Positions 1 to 8,535 are shown, counted from the stretch's first letter. The stretch: DNA of 64,000 nt from Acidovorax sp. sif1233 (GCF_019218755.1 NZ_JAHUWZ010000008.1:62001-126000), one strand, 5' to 3'. Translations and numbers: made by a program. Notes: generated by a model from the letters alone, not told the origin.

Positions 1-86
1 AGGTAGGCGGCGCACAGGCACAGCAGCGCCAGCGTCTGCACCCAGGGAGCGGTGGCGGCGGTGTGCAATGCGTGCTGCACCGTCAC
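1..86 (-). CDS. Partial membrane protein, translationally coupled to the amidohydrolase
   Basis: The first 86 bases can be read on the minus strand as the start of a protein that leaves the window. A GTG codon at 84-86 overlaps the TGA of the upstream amidohydrolase gene (83-85), and the frame stays open to the edge. The visible 28 residues include the hydrophobic run WVQTLALLCLCAAYL, consistent with a first membrane helix. The overlap suggests translational coupling and a job linked to the amidohydrolase. Too little is present to name a family, and the start codon is a guess. Confidence 0.35.
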   Translation of the reverse strand, partial: MTVQHALHTAATAPWVQTLALLCLCAAY

Positions 87-1984
87 ACCGCCCAGCAGGC
101 GCAGCCGAGCGCACCCCAGAAGCCCTGCAGGTCGGACACCGGCAGCTTGCTGCTCCAGGCCGTGGCGTGGGCGTGGCCGTGCAGGTTGCAGTTGCTGGCG
201 CAACCGCAGTTCGCGGCAGCGTTGCGCAGCACGGCCTGCAGCGGCGCGCCGTCCGGCCCGCCCTGAGCGCCCCAGGCGCCATAGCCGCCGAAGGTGCGCA
301 CGGGCGACCAGTTGGGCATGGCGGGCGGCGGGGCCGCGTCGTCGAAGCGCGCGAAATCGCCCGCGCCATAGACCACCTTGCCGCCCACCACGGTGAGCAG
401 GGCGGTGGTGTCGGCGATGTCGGATTCGGGGCAGGCAAAGAAGTCTCGGTCGGGCACGACGAGGTCGGCCAGCTGGCCCGCTTCGATGCGGCCCTTCTTG
501 CCCTGCTCGTTGCTGAACCAGGTGACGTTCTCGGTCCACATGCGCAGGGCCTGGTCGCGGGTAAGGCAGTTGCGCTGCGGCGTGAGCTGCAGGCCGCCCA
601 CCGTCTTGCCGGTGACGAGCCAGGACAGCGACACCCAGGGGTTGTAGCTGGCCACGCGGGTGGCGTCGGTGCCGGCGGACACGTTGACGCCCTTCTCCAG
701 CATGCGCTTGACCGGGGGCGTGGCCTCGGCCGCCGCGGCGCCGTAGCGCTCGACGAAGTACTCGCCCTGGTAGGCCATGCGGTGCTGCACGGCCACGCCG
801 CCGCCCAGGGCGGCGATGCGGTCGATGGACTTTTCCGAAATGGTCTCGGCGTGGTCGAAGAACCAGTTCAGGCCGGCCAGCGGTGTGTCCTGGTTGACCT
901 TTTCGAACACGTTGAGCGCGCGCTCGATGGTCTCGTCGTAGGTGGCGTGCATGCGCCAGGGCCAGCGGTTCTGCGCGAGGATGCGCACCACCTCTTCCAG
1001 CTCGCCTTCCATGCCGGGCGCGAGCTCGGGCTGGGGCTGGCGGAAGTCCTCGAAGTCGGCGGCGGAGAACACCAGCATCTCGCCCGCGCCGTTGTGGCGA
1101 AAGTAGTCCGTGCCCTGCTTGTACTGCGAGGTGGCCGTCCAGTTCAGGAAGTCTTCTTTCTCGTGCTGGGGCTTTTGCGTGAACAGGTTGTAGGCCAGGC
1201 GGATGGTGAGCTGGTCGGCATCGGCCAGCTCCTGGATCACGTCGTAGTCATCCGGATAGTTCTGCATGCCGCCGCCCGCGTCGATGGCGCCGGTCACGCC
1301 CAGGCGGTTGAGCTCGCGCATGAAGTGGCGCGTGGAGTTGACCTGGTAGTCGTGCGGCAGCTTGGGGCCCTTGGCCAGCGTGGCATACAGGATGGCCGCG
1401 TTGGGCTTGGCCAGCAGCAGGCCCGTGGGGTTGCCCGCGCTGTCGCGCACGATCTCGCCACCGGGTGGTGCGGGCGTGTCCTTGCCGTAGCCCACGGCGC
1501 GAAGGGCGGCTCCGTTGAGCAGCGCGCGGTCGTACAGGTGCAGGATGAACACCGGGGTGTCGGGCGCCACGGCGTTCAGCTCGGCCAGCGTGGGCAGGCG
1601 CCTTTCCACGAACTGGTGTTCGGTGAAGCCGCCCACCACGCGCACCCACTGCGGCGCGGGCGTCACCGCCACCTGGGCTTGGAGCATGGCCATGGCGTCG
1701 GCCAGGCTGCGCACCCCGTCCCACCGCAGCTCCATGTTGAAGTTGAGGCCGCCGCGGATGATGTGCAGGTGGTTGTCGATGAGCCCCGGCAGCACGCTGC
1801 GCCCGCCCAGGTCGATGACCCGCGTCTGCGGGCCGGCGAGCGCCATCACCTCGCGGTCGTCACCCACCTTGGTGAAGCGCCCTTGCGCAATGGCGACCGC
1901 ACTGGCCGTGGGGTTGGCGCGGTCCAGCGTGGTGAAGCGGCCGTTGCGCAGGATGAGGTCGGGGGTGATGGCGGGTTGGGTCAT
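83..1984 (-). CDS. YtcJ-type metal-dependent amidohydrolase with a Cys/His-rich tail
   Basis: Predicted zinc-type hydrolase of the amidohydrolase superfamily (YtcJ/AepA group), 633 residues. The metal-binding His-x-His lies at residues 72-74 in the context PGLIDNHLHI, after a short N-terminal beta-sandwich segment. A late Asp in SAGTDATR fits the catalytic aspartate at the end of the barrel. Substrates of this group are rarely known and none can be assigned here. The ATG at 1984 was chosen because upstream in-frame codons lie in a palindromic repeat. The C-terminal 50 residues are unusual: cysteines at about 593, 595, 599, 628 and 630 with HGHAHA between, beyond the usual family end. The stop overlaps the next gene. 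Confidence 0.85.
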   Translation of the reverse strand: MTQPAITPDLILRNGRFTTLDRANPTASAVAIAQGRFTKVGDDREVMALAGPQTRVIDLGGRSVLPGLIDNHLHIIRGGLNFNMELRWDGVRSLADAMAMLQAQVAVTPAPQWVRVVGGFTEHQFVERRLPTLAELNAVAPDTPVFILHLYDRALLNGAALRAVGYGKDTPAPPGGEIVRDSAGNPTGLLLAKPNAAILYATLAKGPKLPHDYQVNSTRHFMRELNRLGVTGAIDAGGGMQNYPDDYDVIQELADADQLTIRLAYNLFTQKPQHEKEDFLNWTATSQYKQGTDYFRHNGAGEMLVFSAADFEDFRQPQPELAPGMEGELEEVVRILAQNRWPWRMHATYDETIERALNVFEKVNQDTPLAGLNWFFDHAETISEKSIDRIAALGGGVAVQHRMAYQGEYFVERYGAAAAEATPPVKRMLEKGVNVSAGTDATRVASYNPWVSLSWLVTGKTVGGLQLTPQRNCLTRDQALRMWTENVTWFSNEQGKKGRIEAGQLADLVVPDRDFFACPESDIADTTALLTVVGGKVVYGAGDFARFDDAAPPPAMPNWSPVRTFGGYGAWGAQGGPDGAPLQAVLRNAAANCGCASNCNLHGHAHATAWSSKLPVSDLQGFWGALGCACWAV

Positions 1985-2024
1985 GATGTTCAGGCCTTCA
2001 AGAATTTCAGCAATGGCAGAGCGC

Positions 2025-2148
2025 AAAAAGGGTGCAGTGGCCGTAGCGAGCGGCCCTAGCCTGCATCGAGGACCGCAGCCGTACAAGCGTACGGCGAGAA
2101 CCGCAGGTGCGGGATCGGGTCGCGCAGTAGGCCAATGCACCCTTTTTT
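2025..2148. repeat. 124-bp near-palindrome with A/T-rich ends
   Basis: The sequence is an imperfect palindrome centred at 2086.5. The outer arms are AAAAAGGGTGCA (2025-2036) and its complement ending in TTTTTT (2148), followed inward by TGGCC/GGCCA. The core stem is GCCGTAC (2078-2084), loop AAGC, GTACGGC (2089-2095). Intermediate positions pair partly. It starts immediately after the stop codon of the YcaC-type gene and lies 40 bp upstream of the amidohydrolase ATG. Transcribed from either strand it would form a long hairpin ending in a run of U, so it may act as a two-way terminator. It may equally be a palindromic mobile repeat. Confidence 0.75.
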
Positions 2149-2824
2149 AGCCTTCGTGGGCGTTGAACATGGTCTTGGCGTAGGTGATGCCCAGGCCATA
2201 GCCCCCGCCGAACTTCTTGGCGATGCCCGTCGTCATGTCGTACGTCTCGCCCCGCGCCCAGTCGCGCTGCAGCTCCAGCAGGTACTGCAGGGCCGTGATG
2301 GGCCGCGCGCCGGCCTGCACCATGCGCTCCATGGCGCGGTTGTGGGCTTCGGCCGAGATGTCACCGCTGGCGTCGGCGATCACATACACCTCGAAGCCCT
2401 GGTCCAGCGCCGACAGCGCCGGGCCCACGATGCACACGCTGGTCCACAGGCCGGCCAGCACGATGCGCGGCTTGCCGATGGCGTTGACACGGGCGATCAC
2501 GGCCTCGTCCTCCCAGGTGTTCATGGAGGTGCGGTCCAGCAGCGCCTGGCCGGGGAACGGTGCGGTCACTTCCTCGAACATGGGGCCGCTGAAGCTCTTT
2601 TCGGCCACGGTGGTGAGGATGGTGTCCACGCCAAACCCGGCGGCCGCGCTGGCCACCAGGCCGGCGTTGGAGCGCAGCGTGATCGCATCGATGGAGTGCG
2701 TGGCAAAGGCCATCTGCGACTGGAAGTCGATCATGACCAGGGTGTGGTCGTCGGCGTTCAGCAGCGTGGCGCCGGGCTTGGCGTAGGCGGTGGTGCTGGC
2801 AGTCGTGGTGTTGACGTGGGTCAT
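2147..2824 (-). CDS. YcaC-type isochorismatase-family hydrolase
   Basis: Cytosolic cysteine hydrolase of the isochorismatase superfamily, 225 residues, closest in layout to YcaC. The presumed catalytic Asp33 (MIDFQSQ), Lys76 (AEKSFSG) and Cys131 (WTSVCIVGPALSA) are present in the expected order. The C-terminal part (ELQRDWARGETYDM) also resembles YcaC. The physiological substrate of YcaC proteins is not settled, so none is proposed. The ATG at 2824 follows a GGAG ribosome site; the frame upstream of it looks noncoding. It may be co-transcribed with the pirin gene (134 bp upstream on the same strand), and the 124-bp palindrome follows its stop directly. Confidence 0.85.
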   Translation of the reverse strand: MTHVNTTTASTTAYAKPGATLLNADDHTLVMIDFQSQMAFATHSIDAITLRSNAGLVASAAAGFGVDTILTTVAEKSFSGPMFEEVTAPFPGQALLDRTSMNTWEDEAVIARVNAIGKPRIVLAGLWTSVCIVGPALSALDQGFEVYVIADASGDISAEAHNRAMERMVQAGARPITALQYLLELQRDWARGETYDMTTGIAKKFGGGYGLGITYAKTMFNAHEG

Positions 2825-2958
2825 GGTGAACTCCCTGGAAATTGAAGATGAAGTCGTCGAGAAGAAGAACAAAAACGAGACAAGGCAATGCGGCGGGCCG
2901 GGGCGCAAGGGATGGGCGGCATCGCCCACCCACCCGCGCCTCAGGGCGCGCCATCCGC

Positions 2959-3687
2959 TCAGTGCGGCATCGAGGGCAGCTCGTTGGGCCGCAGGTCGAA
3001 CACCAGAACCTCGGCGCCTTCGCCGTGGGCAAAGCGCAGGGCCCCGGCGTCGCGGATGCGGGCGCCGTCGCCTTCGGACAGCCGCTCGCCGTTCACCTCC
3101 AGGCTGCCGCGGGCCACGTGCACATACACGTTGCGGCCCGGGCCCACGTCCAGATCGGCCGACTCTTCGCTGCCGTCGAACAAGCCGGCATAGACCCGGG
3201 CGTCCTGGTGCACGGCCAGCGATCCGTCGGCCCCTTCGGGCGAGATGATCTGGCGCAGACGGCCGCGCTTGTCGGCCTCGCTGAAGTGCACCTGCTGATA
3301 GCGGGGTGCGGCGCCGCGGGCACCGGGCACGATCCAGATCTGCAGGAAGTGCACGGGCTCAACGCCCGAGTGGTTGAACTCGCTGTGGCGCACGCCGGTG
3401 CCGGCGCTCATCATCTGCACGTCGCCAGGGCGGATGACCGAGCCGGTGCCCATGGAGTCCTTGTGCTCCAGCGCGCCTTCCAGCACGTACGAGAAGATTT
3501 CCATGTCGCGGTGCGGATGGGTGCCGAAGCCCTTGCCGGGAGCCACGCGGTCGTCGTTGATGACCAGCAGGTCGGAAAAACCTTGCTGGTTGGCGTCGTG
3601 GTAGTGGCCGAACGAGAAGGTGTGGCGCGAATGGAGCCAGCCGTGGTTGGCGTTGCCGCGGTGTTGGGCTTTGCGGATGTCGAGCAT
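2959..3687 (-). CDS. Pirin family protein
   Basis: Bicupin pirin of 242 residues. The four iron ligands expected of the N-terminal cupin are visible: His57 and His59 (GTHPHRDMEIF), His101 and Glu103 (GVRHSEFNH). The second cupin is degenerate, as usual. Bacterial pirins bind iron, and some have quercetinase-like or redox-linked regulatory roles; which applies here cannot be seen. The ATG at 3687 sits behind an AAGGAAG ribosome site. The gene is divergent from a LysR gene, and a perfect inverted repeat lies between them, so control by that regulator is likely. Confidence 0.9.
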   Translation of the reverse strand: MLDIRKAQHRGNANHGWLHSRHTFSFGHYHDANQQGFSDLLVINDDRVAPGKGFGTHPHRDMEIFSYVLEGALEHKDSMGTGSVIRPGDVQMMSAGTGVRHSEFNHSGVEPVHFLQIWIVPGARGAAPRYQQVHFSEADKRGRLRQIISPEGADGSLAVHQDARVYAGLFDGSEESADLDVGPGRNVYVHVARGSLEVNGERLSEGDGARIRDAGALRFAHGEGAEVLVFDLRPNELPSMPH

Positions 3688-3830
3688 GGTGTCTTCCTTT
3701 CGATGTCTGTCGATGAATTTCACACTGGGCGCACGGTTTGAAATCTGCTGGATTTCATGGGGCATCAGTGCTGCGATGGATGAAGTATCCGGCGCGTGGC
3801 AGGGCATCAGGTTGAAAGGTTTGGCCATCC

Positions 3831-3851
3831 ATCATCGATAATTTCGATGAT
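3831..3851. promoter_or_regulatory. Perfect inverted repeat, candidate LysR operator
   Basis: ATCATCGA (3831-3838) and TCGATGAT (3844-3851) form a perfect 8-bp inverted repeat around TAATT. It ends 21 bp before the LysR start codon and lies in the divergent pirin/LysR spacer. LysR-type regulators commonly bind such dyads next to their own promoter and a divergent target. Binding is inferred. Confidence 0.6.
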
Positions 3852-3872
3852 TGAAATTCCGGGCCTTTTGCC

Positions 3873-4775
3873 ATGCTGAAACTCTCCCTCGAAGCCATCG
3901 AACTGGTGGATGCGATTGCCCGCTACGGCTCGTTCGCGGGCGCCTCGGGGCGGCTGCACAAGGTGCCGTCCACCATCTCCTATGCCGTGGGCAAGCTCGA
4001 GGAGCAACTGGGCCTGGCCCTGTTCACCCGCAACGGGCCGCGCGTGGCGCTCACGCCCGCGGGGCACGAGCTGCTCAAGGAGGGCCGCTGGCTGCTGGCC
4101 TCGGCGCGGCAGCTCGAATCGCGCCTGCGTCAGATCGCCACCGGGTTCGAGTCCGAGCTGCGGCTGGTGCACGACTCGCTGATACCCACCAGTGCGTTCA
4201 GCGACGACATCGCGGCCTTTGAGGGGCTGGACTGCGGCACGCGCCTGCGCATCGGCTGCGAGGCCCTGACCGGCACCTGGGAGGCGCTGCGCGACGGGCG
4301 CGCCGACATCATCGTGGCGGCGGGCGAAGGCCCCGCCGGCGGCGGCTACAAGGCCGTGGCGGTGGGCAGCCTGGACTTCGTGTTCTGCGTGACCGCGTCG
4401 CACCCGCTGGCGCGCCTGGGCCGGCCGCTCACGCGCAGCGACCTGCTGGAGCACACGGCCGTGGTGGTGGGCGACGGGGCGCGCACGCTGTCGGACCGCA
4501 CGGTGGGCCTGCTGTCGGGCCAGCGGCGCATCACCGTGCCGTCGATGCAGGCCAAGATCGCCTGCCAGGCCGCCGGGCTGGGCCACGGCTTCGTGCCGCG
4601 CGCCTGCGTGCGGGTGGAGCTGGAAAACGGCATCCTGGTGGAGGTGCCGGTGGAAGAGCCCCGCGCCGATGAGACCTTCTGGCTGGCCTGGAAGCCCGAG
4701 CACCGGGGCGAGGCACTCAAGTGGTGGTGCGAGCGCCTAGCCCGGCCGCTGCTGCCCGGAATCCTGCCGTACTAG
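3873..4775 (+). CDS. LysR-type transcriptional regulator, divergent from pirin
   Basis: DNA-binding regulator of 300 residues. The N-terminal winged helix-turn-helix is clear (SGRLHKVPSTISYAVGKLEE, residues about 28-47), followed by the effector-binding domain to the end. The usual family length is about 300. It probably controls the divergent pirin gene and itself through the inverted repeat just upstream. The 3' end is convergent with the alpha/beta hydrolase gene, and a dispersed repeat sits in the 92-bp gap. The inducer is unknown. Confidence 0.9.
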   Translation: MLKLSLEAIELVDAIARYGSFAGASGRLHKVPSTISYAVGKLEEQLGLALFTRNGPRVALTPAGHELLKEGRWLLASARQLESRLRQIATGFESELRLVHDSLIPTSAFSDDIAAFEGLDCGTRLRIGCEALTGTWEALRDGRADIIVAAGEGPAGGGYKAVAVGSLDFVFCVTASHPLARLGRPLTRSDLLEHTAVVVGDGARTLSDRTVGLLSGQRRITVPSMQAKIACQAAGLGHGFVPRACVRVELENGILVEVPVEEPRADETFWLAWKPEHRGEALKWWCERLARPLLPGILPY

Positions 4776-4802
4776 CGGGCCCGGCGGAAGCCGGCACTAC
4801 AC

Positions 4803-4858
4803 TTTTGATAGCTGTTTGCGCTTGCCAGACAAGCGGTAGGCAGCTTTTTTATCTTGAT
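4803..4858 (+). repeat. Dispersed 60-bp repeat, copy 1
   Basis: A copy of the repeat whose core reads ATAGCTGnTTGCGCTT, a short spacer, then AAGCG-TAG-GGC and a T-rich tail. It lies between two convergent genes. The inner GCGCTT and AAGCG halves can pair, and the trailing T run could aid termination. Other copies are at 13971, 43675, 47354, 51710, 53950 and 63204. Confidence 0.75.
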
Positions 4859-4867
4859 AATTCAGAC

Positions 4868-5932
4868 TCAGCGCCACTGCTGCGCGAAGAACTGCACCAC
4901 CTGCGCCTCCAGCACCGCGTGGTAGGCCACGCGGTCGAAGCCCGCCGGGTTGGCGGCGGCGTCGCCCGCGTCGGACGGCAGGCTCTGGCTGGGCTGGGCC
5001 ATGAAGGCGAAGTGGCCGGCACCCGGCACGGTGTCCGCCCGCGCGGTGGCCAGATTCGCGGCCACCAGCCCGCCGTGGTACTTGCCTGTGAGCACGGCGT
5101 CCTGCTCGGCCACGCGCAGCAGCACCGGCACGGTCACGGCTTTGAGGCTCTCGGGGGTGAACACCACGGCCATGGGCGCCAGGGCGACGATGGCGCGGAT
5201 GCGCGGGTCGGGCACGGAGACCAGGGCGCCGTCGGGCACCACGTTGGCGGGCATGGCCGTGTTGGCAGCGGCGACCGGCTGCAGCGCCTTGGGGCCCTGG
5301 GCCAGGCCGCAGAAGCCGGGGTCGTCCTGCACGCTGCGGCAGTGCTGCGCGGCGCGGGCGGGCTCGGCCTGGGCGCCGGCCAGGGCCAGCACGGTGTAGC
5401 CGCCGGCCGAGTGGCCCAGTGCGCCGATGCGGCCGGCCGAAATGCGAGGCCCCCACTCGGGGCTGGCCAGCAGCGCGTCGAGCACGCGGCTGACCTGCCG
5501 GGGGCGCTCGCCGAAGTAGCGGCCCGAGGTGATCATGGAGCGGTCCTGCCAGTTGTCGCCCGGGTGGCGCACGGCGGCCACGAGGTAGCCCTCCGCCGCC
5601 AGGCGCGTGGCCAGGTTGTGGTGCGCGAGCTCATTGCCGCCCGTGCCGTGCGACACCAGGATCAGTCCCTTGAGCGGCTCGGCCGACACCGGCGCACCCA
5701 GGCTCACCACGGGCCGCCAGGGGCCCAGCTGCACCACGCCCGCGCTGCGCACGGTGGGGTAGAACAGTGCCACGTTCACCGGCTCGTCGCCTGGCACGAC
5801 GAGGGTGCGCAGGCCGGCGTGCTGGGCCGATGCGGCGCCGGACAGCGTGGCCAGCGCCACGAAGGCGGCGGCCATGAAGGGGCGGATATGCCGCGCGGCA
5901 AAGCGCAGGGCCAGGAGGAGGAGGATGGTCAC
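4868..5932 (-). CDS. Secreted alpha/beta hydrolase (dienelactone hydrolase/lipase-like)
   Basis: Predicted exported serine hydrolase of 354 residues. The nucleophile elbow is GHSAGG, the oxyanion region is SHGTGGNE, and the catalytic His is in GAGHFAFM near the C-terminus. The N-terminus carries a signal peptide: basic residues (RFAARHIRP), a hydrophobic stretch, and a cleavage-like ASA-Q. The GTG at 5932 was chosen because it follows AAAGG and gives a normal charged signal peptide. The ATG at 5875 would remove the charge, and the ATG at 5992 gives a longer leader. The fold fits a dienelactone hydrolase or PAF-acetylhydrolase-like esterase; the substrate is unknown. Confidence 0.8.
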   Translation of the reverse strand: MTILLLLALRFAARHIRPFMAAAFVALATLSGAASAQHAGLRTLVVPGDEPVNVALFYPTVRSAGVVQLGPWRPVVSLGAPVSAEPLKGLILVSHGTGGNELAHHNLATRLAAEGYLVAAVRHPGDNWQDRSMITSGRYFGERPRQVSRVLDALLASPEWGPRISAGRIGALGHSAGGYTVLALAGAQAEPARAAQHCRSVQDDPGFCGLAQGPKALQPVAAANTAMPANVVPDGALVSVPDPRIRAIVALAPMAVVFTPESLKAVTVPVLLRVAEQDAVLTGKYHGGLVAANLATARADTVPGAGHFAFMAQPSQSLPSDAGDAAANPAGFDRVAYHAVLEAQVVQFFAQQWR

Positions 5933-6117
5933 GGTGCGCCTTTCGTCGGGTCTGCCAGAAGCCGCCACCGTGCGGAAGTGTGGTGACGGCATGGCGGCAC
6001 TGTAGGCGCGGCCCCCCTGCACGGGGAGCGGCATGCGACGAAATGCCCGTGGGCGGCGCGAAACGGTGGGCGAAAGGCGCAGGCCGTGCAGCTGGCGTCC
6101 CGGTCAGGGCCGCAGCA

Positions 6118-6798
6118 TCACGCCAGCGCCTGCAGCAGGGCCTGCGCCGCAGGCTCGGACGACGCGGGGTTCTGCCCAGTGATCAGCAGCCCGTCGGTGA
6201 CCACGTGCGGCTTCCAGTCGGCCTGCTTGGTGTACAGCCCGCCGTGGGCCATGAGCATGTCTTCCACCAGGAAGGGCACCACATGCGTCAGGCCGGCGGC
6301 GGCTTCCTCGCTGTTGGTAAAACCCGTGACGTTCTTGCCGCGCACCAGGGGCGTGCCGTCGGGCGCCTTGGCATCGCGCAGCACGCCGGGGGCATGGCAC
6401 ACGGCCGCCAGGGGTTTGCCGGCGGCCAGCGTGGATTCGATGAGGGCGATGGAGCGCGCGTCCTGTGCCAGGTCCCACAGCGGGCCGTGGCCGCCGGGGT
6501 AGAACACCGCATCGAACTGGGCGGCATCCAGCTCGGACAGCTTCAAGGTGCTGGCCAGTTGCGCCTGGGCCGCTGCGTCGTCCTTGAAGCGGCGCGTGGC
6601 ATCGGTCTGCGCATCGGGCGCGCCGCTCTTGGGGTCCAGCGGCGGCTGGCCACCCCGGGGGGACGCGAGGGTGACCGAGGCGCCCGCGTCCTGGAACACG
6701 TAGTACGGGGCGGCGAATTCTTCGAGCCAGAAGCCTGTCTTCTTGCCCGTGTCGCCCAGTTGGTCGTGCGACGTGAGAACCATGAGGATGCGGGGCAT
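6118..6798 (-). CDS. DJ-1/PfpI family protein (Hsp31/glyoxalase III-like)
   Basis: Class I glutamine-amidotransferase-like protein of 226 residues. The nucleophilic Cys134 followed by His135 (AAVCHAPGVL) and an upstream Glu at 26 or 27 (FWLEEFAAP) match the Hsp31-type subgroup, which includes glutathione-independent glyoxalases and protein-repair chaperones. The PGGHGPLWDL segment is also typical. It neighbours yqhD on the same strand, and both fit handling of reactive aldehydes. Which catalytic activity applies cannot be told from sequence. Confidence 0.85.
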   Translation of the reverse strand: MPRILMVLTSHDQLGDTGKKTGFWLEEFAAPYYVFQDAGASVTLASPRGGQPPLDPKSGAPDAQTDATRRFKDDAAAQAQLASTLKLSELDAAQFDAVFYPGGHGPLWDLAQDARSIALIESTLAAGKPLAAVCHAPGVLRDAKAPDGTPLVRGKNVTGFTNSEEAAAGLTHVVPFLVEDMLMAHGGLYTKQADWKPHVVTDGLLITGQNPASSEPAAQALLQALA

Positions 6799-6864
6799 AG
6801 GCGTCTCTTTCCTGGGTGCGGTTGAAAAATGTCCAGCCCCTCACCGTACCCGCAATCCCCTCGG

Positions 6865-6885
6865 CTGCGCCCTCGCAGGGCGCAG
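6865..6885. terminator. Strong hairpin after yqhD
   Basis: CTGCGCCC (6865-6872), loop TCGCA, GGGCGCAG (6878-6885) form a perfect 8-bp GC-rich stem, 15 bp past the yqhD stop. No run of T follows on the yqhD strand, so it is at best a weak intrinsic terminator or an mRNA-stabilising hairpin. Confidence 0.45.
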
Positions 6886-6899
6886 TTCGCGGCGTTGGC

Positions 6900-8063
6900 T
6901 TACAGCGCCGCTTCGAGAATCCGCCGGCTCACGGCGGGCGTGATCTCGCGCTGCTCGCCCAGCGTGACCATGCCGTGCGCCTCCAGCTGCGCCACCACGG
7001 CGCCCACGGTGTCGGCGCCCAGGCCGTAGCCCGACAGGCGCGTGGCGATGCCCATGGCCTCGAAGAAAGCGCGCGTGCGCTCGATGGCGGCGGTGATGCG
7101 CTCGTCGTCGCTGCCGGTGGTGATGCCCCACACGCGCTCGCCGTACTGCAGCAGCTTGGCGCGCTTCGGCCCCCGGCGCTCGTGCAGCAGCGCGGGCAGC
7201 ACGATGGCCAGCGTGCGCGCGTGGTCGATGCCGTGCAGCGCCGTAAGCTCGTGGCCGATCATGTGCGTGGCCCAGTCCTGCGGCACACCCGCGCCGATCA
7301 GGCCGTTGAGCGCCATGGTGGCCGCCCACATGAGGTTGGCGCGGTCGTCGTACACGGGCTCGGGGGCGGTCAAGAGGCGCGGGCCGATCTCGATCAGCGT
7401 CTGCAGGATGCCTTCGGCAAAACGGTCCTGCACGGGCGCGTTGACCGGGTAGGTGAGGTACTGCTCCACCGTGTGCACGAAGGCATCGACCACGCCGTTG
7501 GCCAGCTGCAGGGGCGGCAGGGTGTAGGTCTTGGTGGGGTCGAGCACCGAGAACACGGGATAGGTGTGCACGCTGCCAAAGGCCAGCTTCGCGCCCTTGG
7601 CGCGGTGGGTGATCACGCCGCCGTTGTTCATCTCGGAGCCCGTGGCGGGCAGCGTGAGCACGGCGCCGAAGGGCAGCGCGGCGGTGACGTTGCGGCCGTG
7701 CTTTTCCAGAATGGCCCAGGGATCGCCGCCCTCGAACTTCACGGCCGCTGCGATGAACTTGACCGCATCGATCACCGAGCCGCCGCCCACGGCGAGCAGG
7801 AAGTCAAACCCGCCTTCGCGGATCTGCGCCACGGCCTTCATCGAGGTTTCGTAGCTGGGGTTGGGCTCGATGCCGCTGAAGGTGGCGTGCTGGCGGCTGG
7901 CGAGCGCCGTGCGCACCTCGGCCAGCGTGCCGGTCTTCTCGGCGCTGGCGCCGCCCACCAGGATCAGCACCTTGGCGGCGGTGGGCACGAGCTTGTCCAG
8001 GTCGGCGATGCGGCCCTGGCCGAATGCGATGCGGGTGGGGTTGTGGAAGTCGAAGTTCAGCAT
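6900..8063 (-). CDS. yqhD: NADPH-dependent aldehyde reductase YqhD (iron-type alcohol dehydrogenase)
   Basis: Reduces short-chain and lipid-derived aldehydes to alcohols with NADPH in the cytosol. The protein has 387 residues, the same length as Escherichia coli YqhD as I recall it, and matches it along its whole length. Recognisable parts are the nucleotide loop AVGGGSVIDAVKF, LTLPATGSE, and the metal-ligand segments VDAFVHTVEQ and ALHGIDHARTLAIVLPAL. The ATG at 8063 was chosen because the sequence upstream of it is not protein-like. In other bacteria yqhD responds to aldehyde stress through an adjacent regulator; no such regulator is adjacent here. Confidence 0.93.
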   Translation of the reverse strand: MLNFDFHNPTRIAFGQGRIADLDKLVPTAAKVLILVGGASAEKTGTLAEVRTALASRQHATFSGIEPNPSYETSMKAVAQIREGGFDFLLAVGGGSVIDAVKFIAAAVKFEGGDPWAILEKHGRNVTAALPFGAVLTLPATGSEMNNGGVITHRAKGAKLAFGSVHTYPVFSVLDPTKTYTLPPLQLANGVVDAFVHTVEQYLTYPVNAPVQDRFAEGILQTLIEIGPRLLTAPEPVYDDRANLMWAATMALNGLIGAGVPQDWATHMIGHELTALHGIDHARTLAIVLPALLHERRGPKRAKLLQYGERVWGITTGSDDERITAAIERTRAFFEAMGIATRLSGYGLGADTVGAVVAQLEAHGMVTLGEQREITPAVSRRILEAAL

Positions 8064-8184
8064 GGCAATCCTTGGGTGGGGTGCGGGCATTGTGTCGTGC
8101 CCTGGGCCGGGGCGAGCGTCGCCTGCGCAACACGGCGGGCAGGCACACCGGCCCGCCAGTGCGCCATGCCCCTCCCTGCCCCGC

Positions 8185-8532
8185 CTACCGCAGCACCACC
8201 AGCGCCGCAAACCCGAGCAGCAACACCATCGCCAGCGCCACGATGCCAGCGATGCCCACCGTCAGCACCTTGGCCACGGAGAATCCCCCGCTGCGGCGCA
8301 GGGTGCCCAGGCCCCGCAGCAGCAGGACCAGCGCGGCACACAGGGTGCACAGCACCGTGCCAAAGGCCGCGGCGATGCAATCGAGCCCGAACGTACCGCA
8401 TGCCATGGCCTGCCCGAAGCCGGTGAGCAAGGCCAGCGACACGCCAAGGCCCACGGCGAGCACACCAAGCCCCGCCCAGACCGGCACCGGCACGCGCGCC
8501 GCCGCCGAAGATGTAGTGGTGGTGGTGGCCAT
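8185..8532 (-). CDS. Small membrane protein of unknown function
   Basis: Predicted 115-residue inner-membrane protein with three hydrophobic segments at roughly 18-40, 47-72 and 88-114, and a Thr-rich N-terminus (MATTTTTSS). Three cysteines lie in the loop before and within the second helix. No family was recognised. It starts 3 bp after the stop of the gene at 8536-8877, so the two are probably one operon. The hydrophobic pattern and tight spacing support a real gene. Confidence 0.6.
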   Translation of the reverse strand: MATTTTTSSAAARVPVPVWAGLGVLAVGLGVSLALLTGFGQAMACGTFGLDCIAAAFGTVLCTLCAALVLLLRGLGTLRRSGGFSVAKVLTVGIAGIVALAMVLLLGFAALVVLR

Positions 8533-8535
8533 CGA

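Noticed and set aside
68-2059. A 663-residue frame opposite the amidohydrolase
   Set aside because: Same third-position artefact; the composition is low-complexity and the minus-strand gene has clear metal-site motifs.
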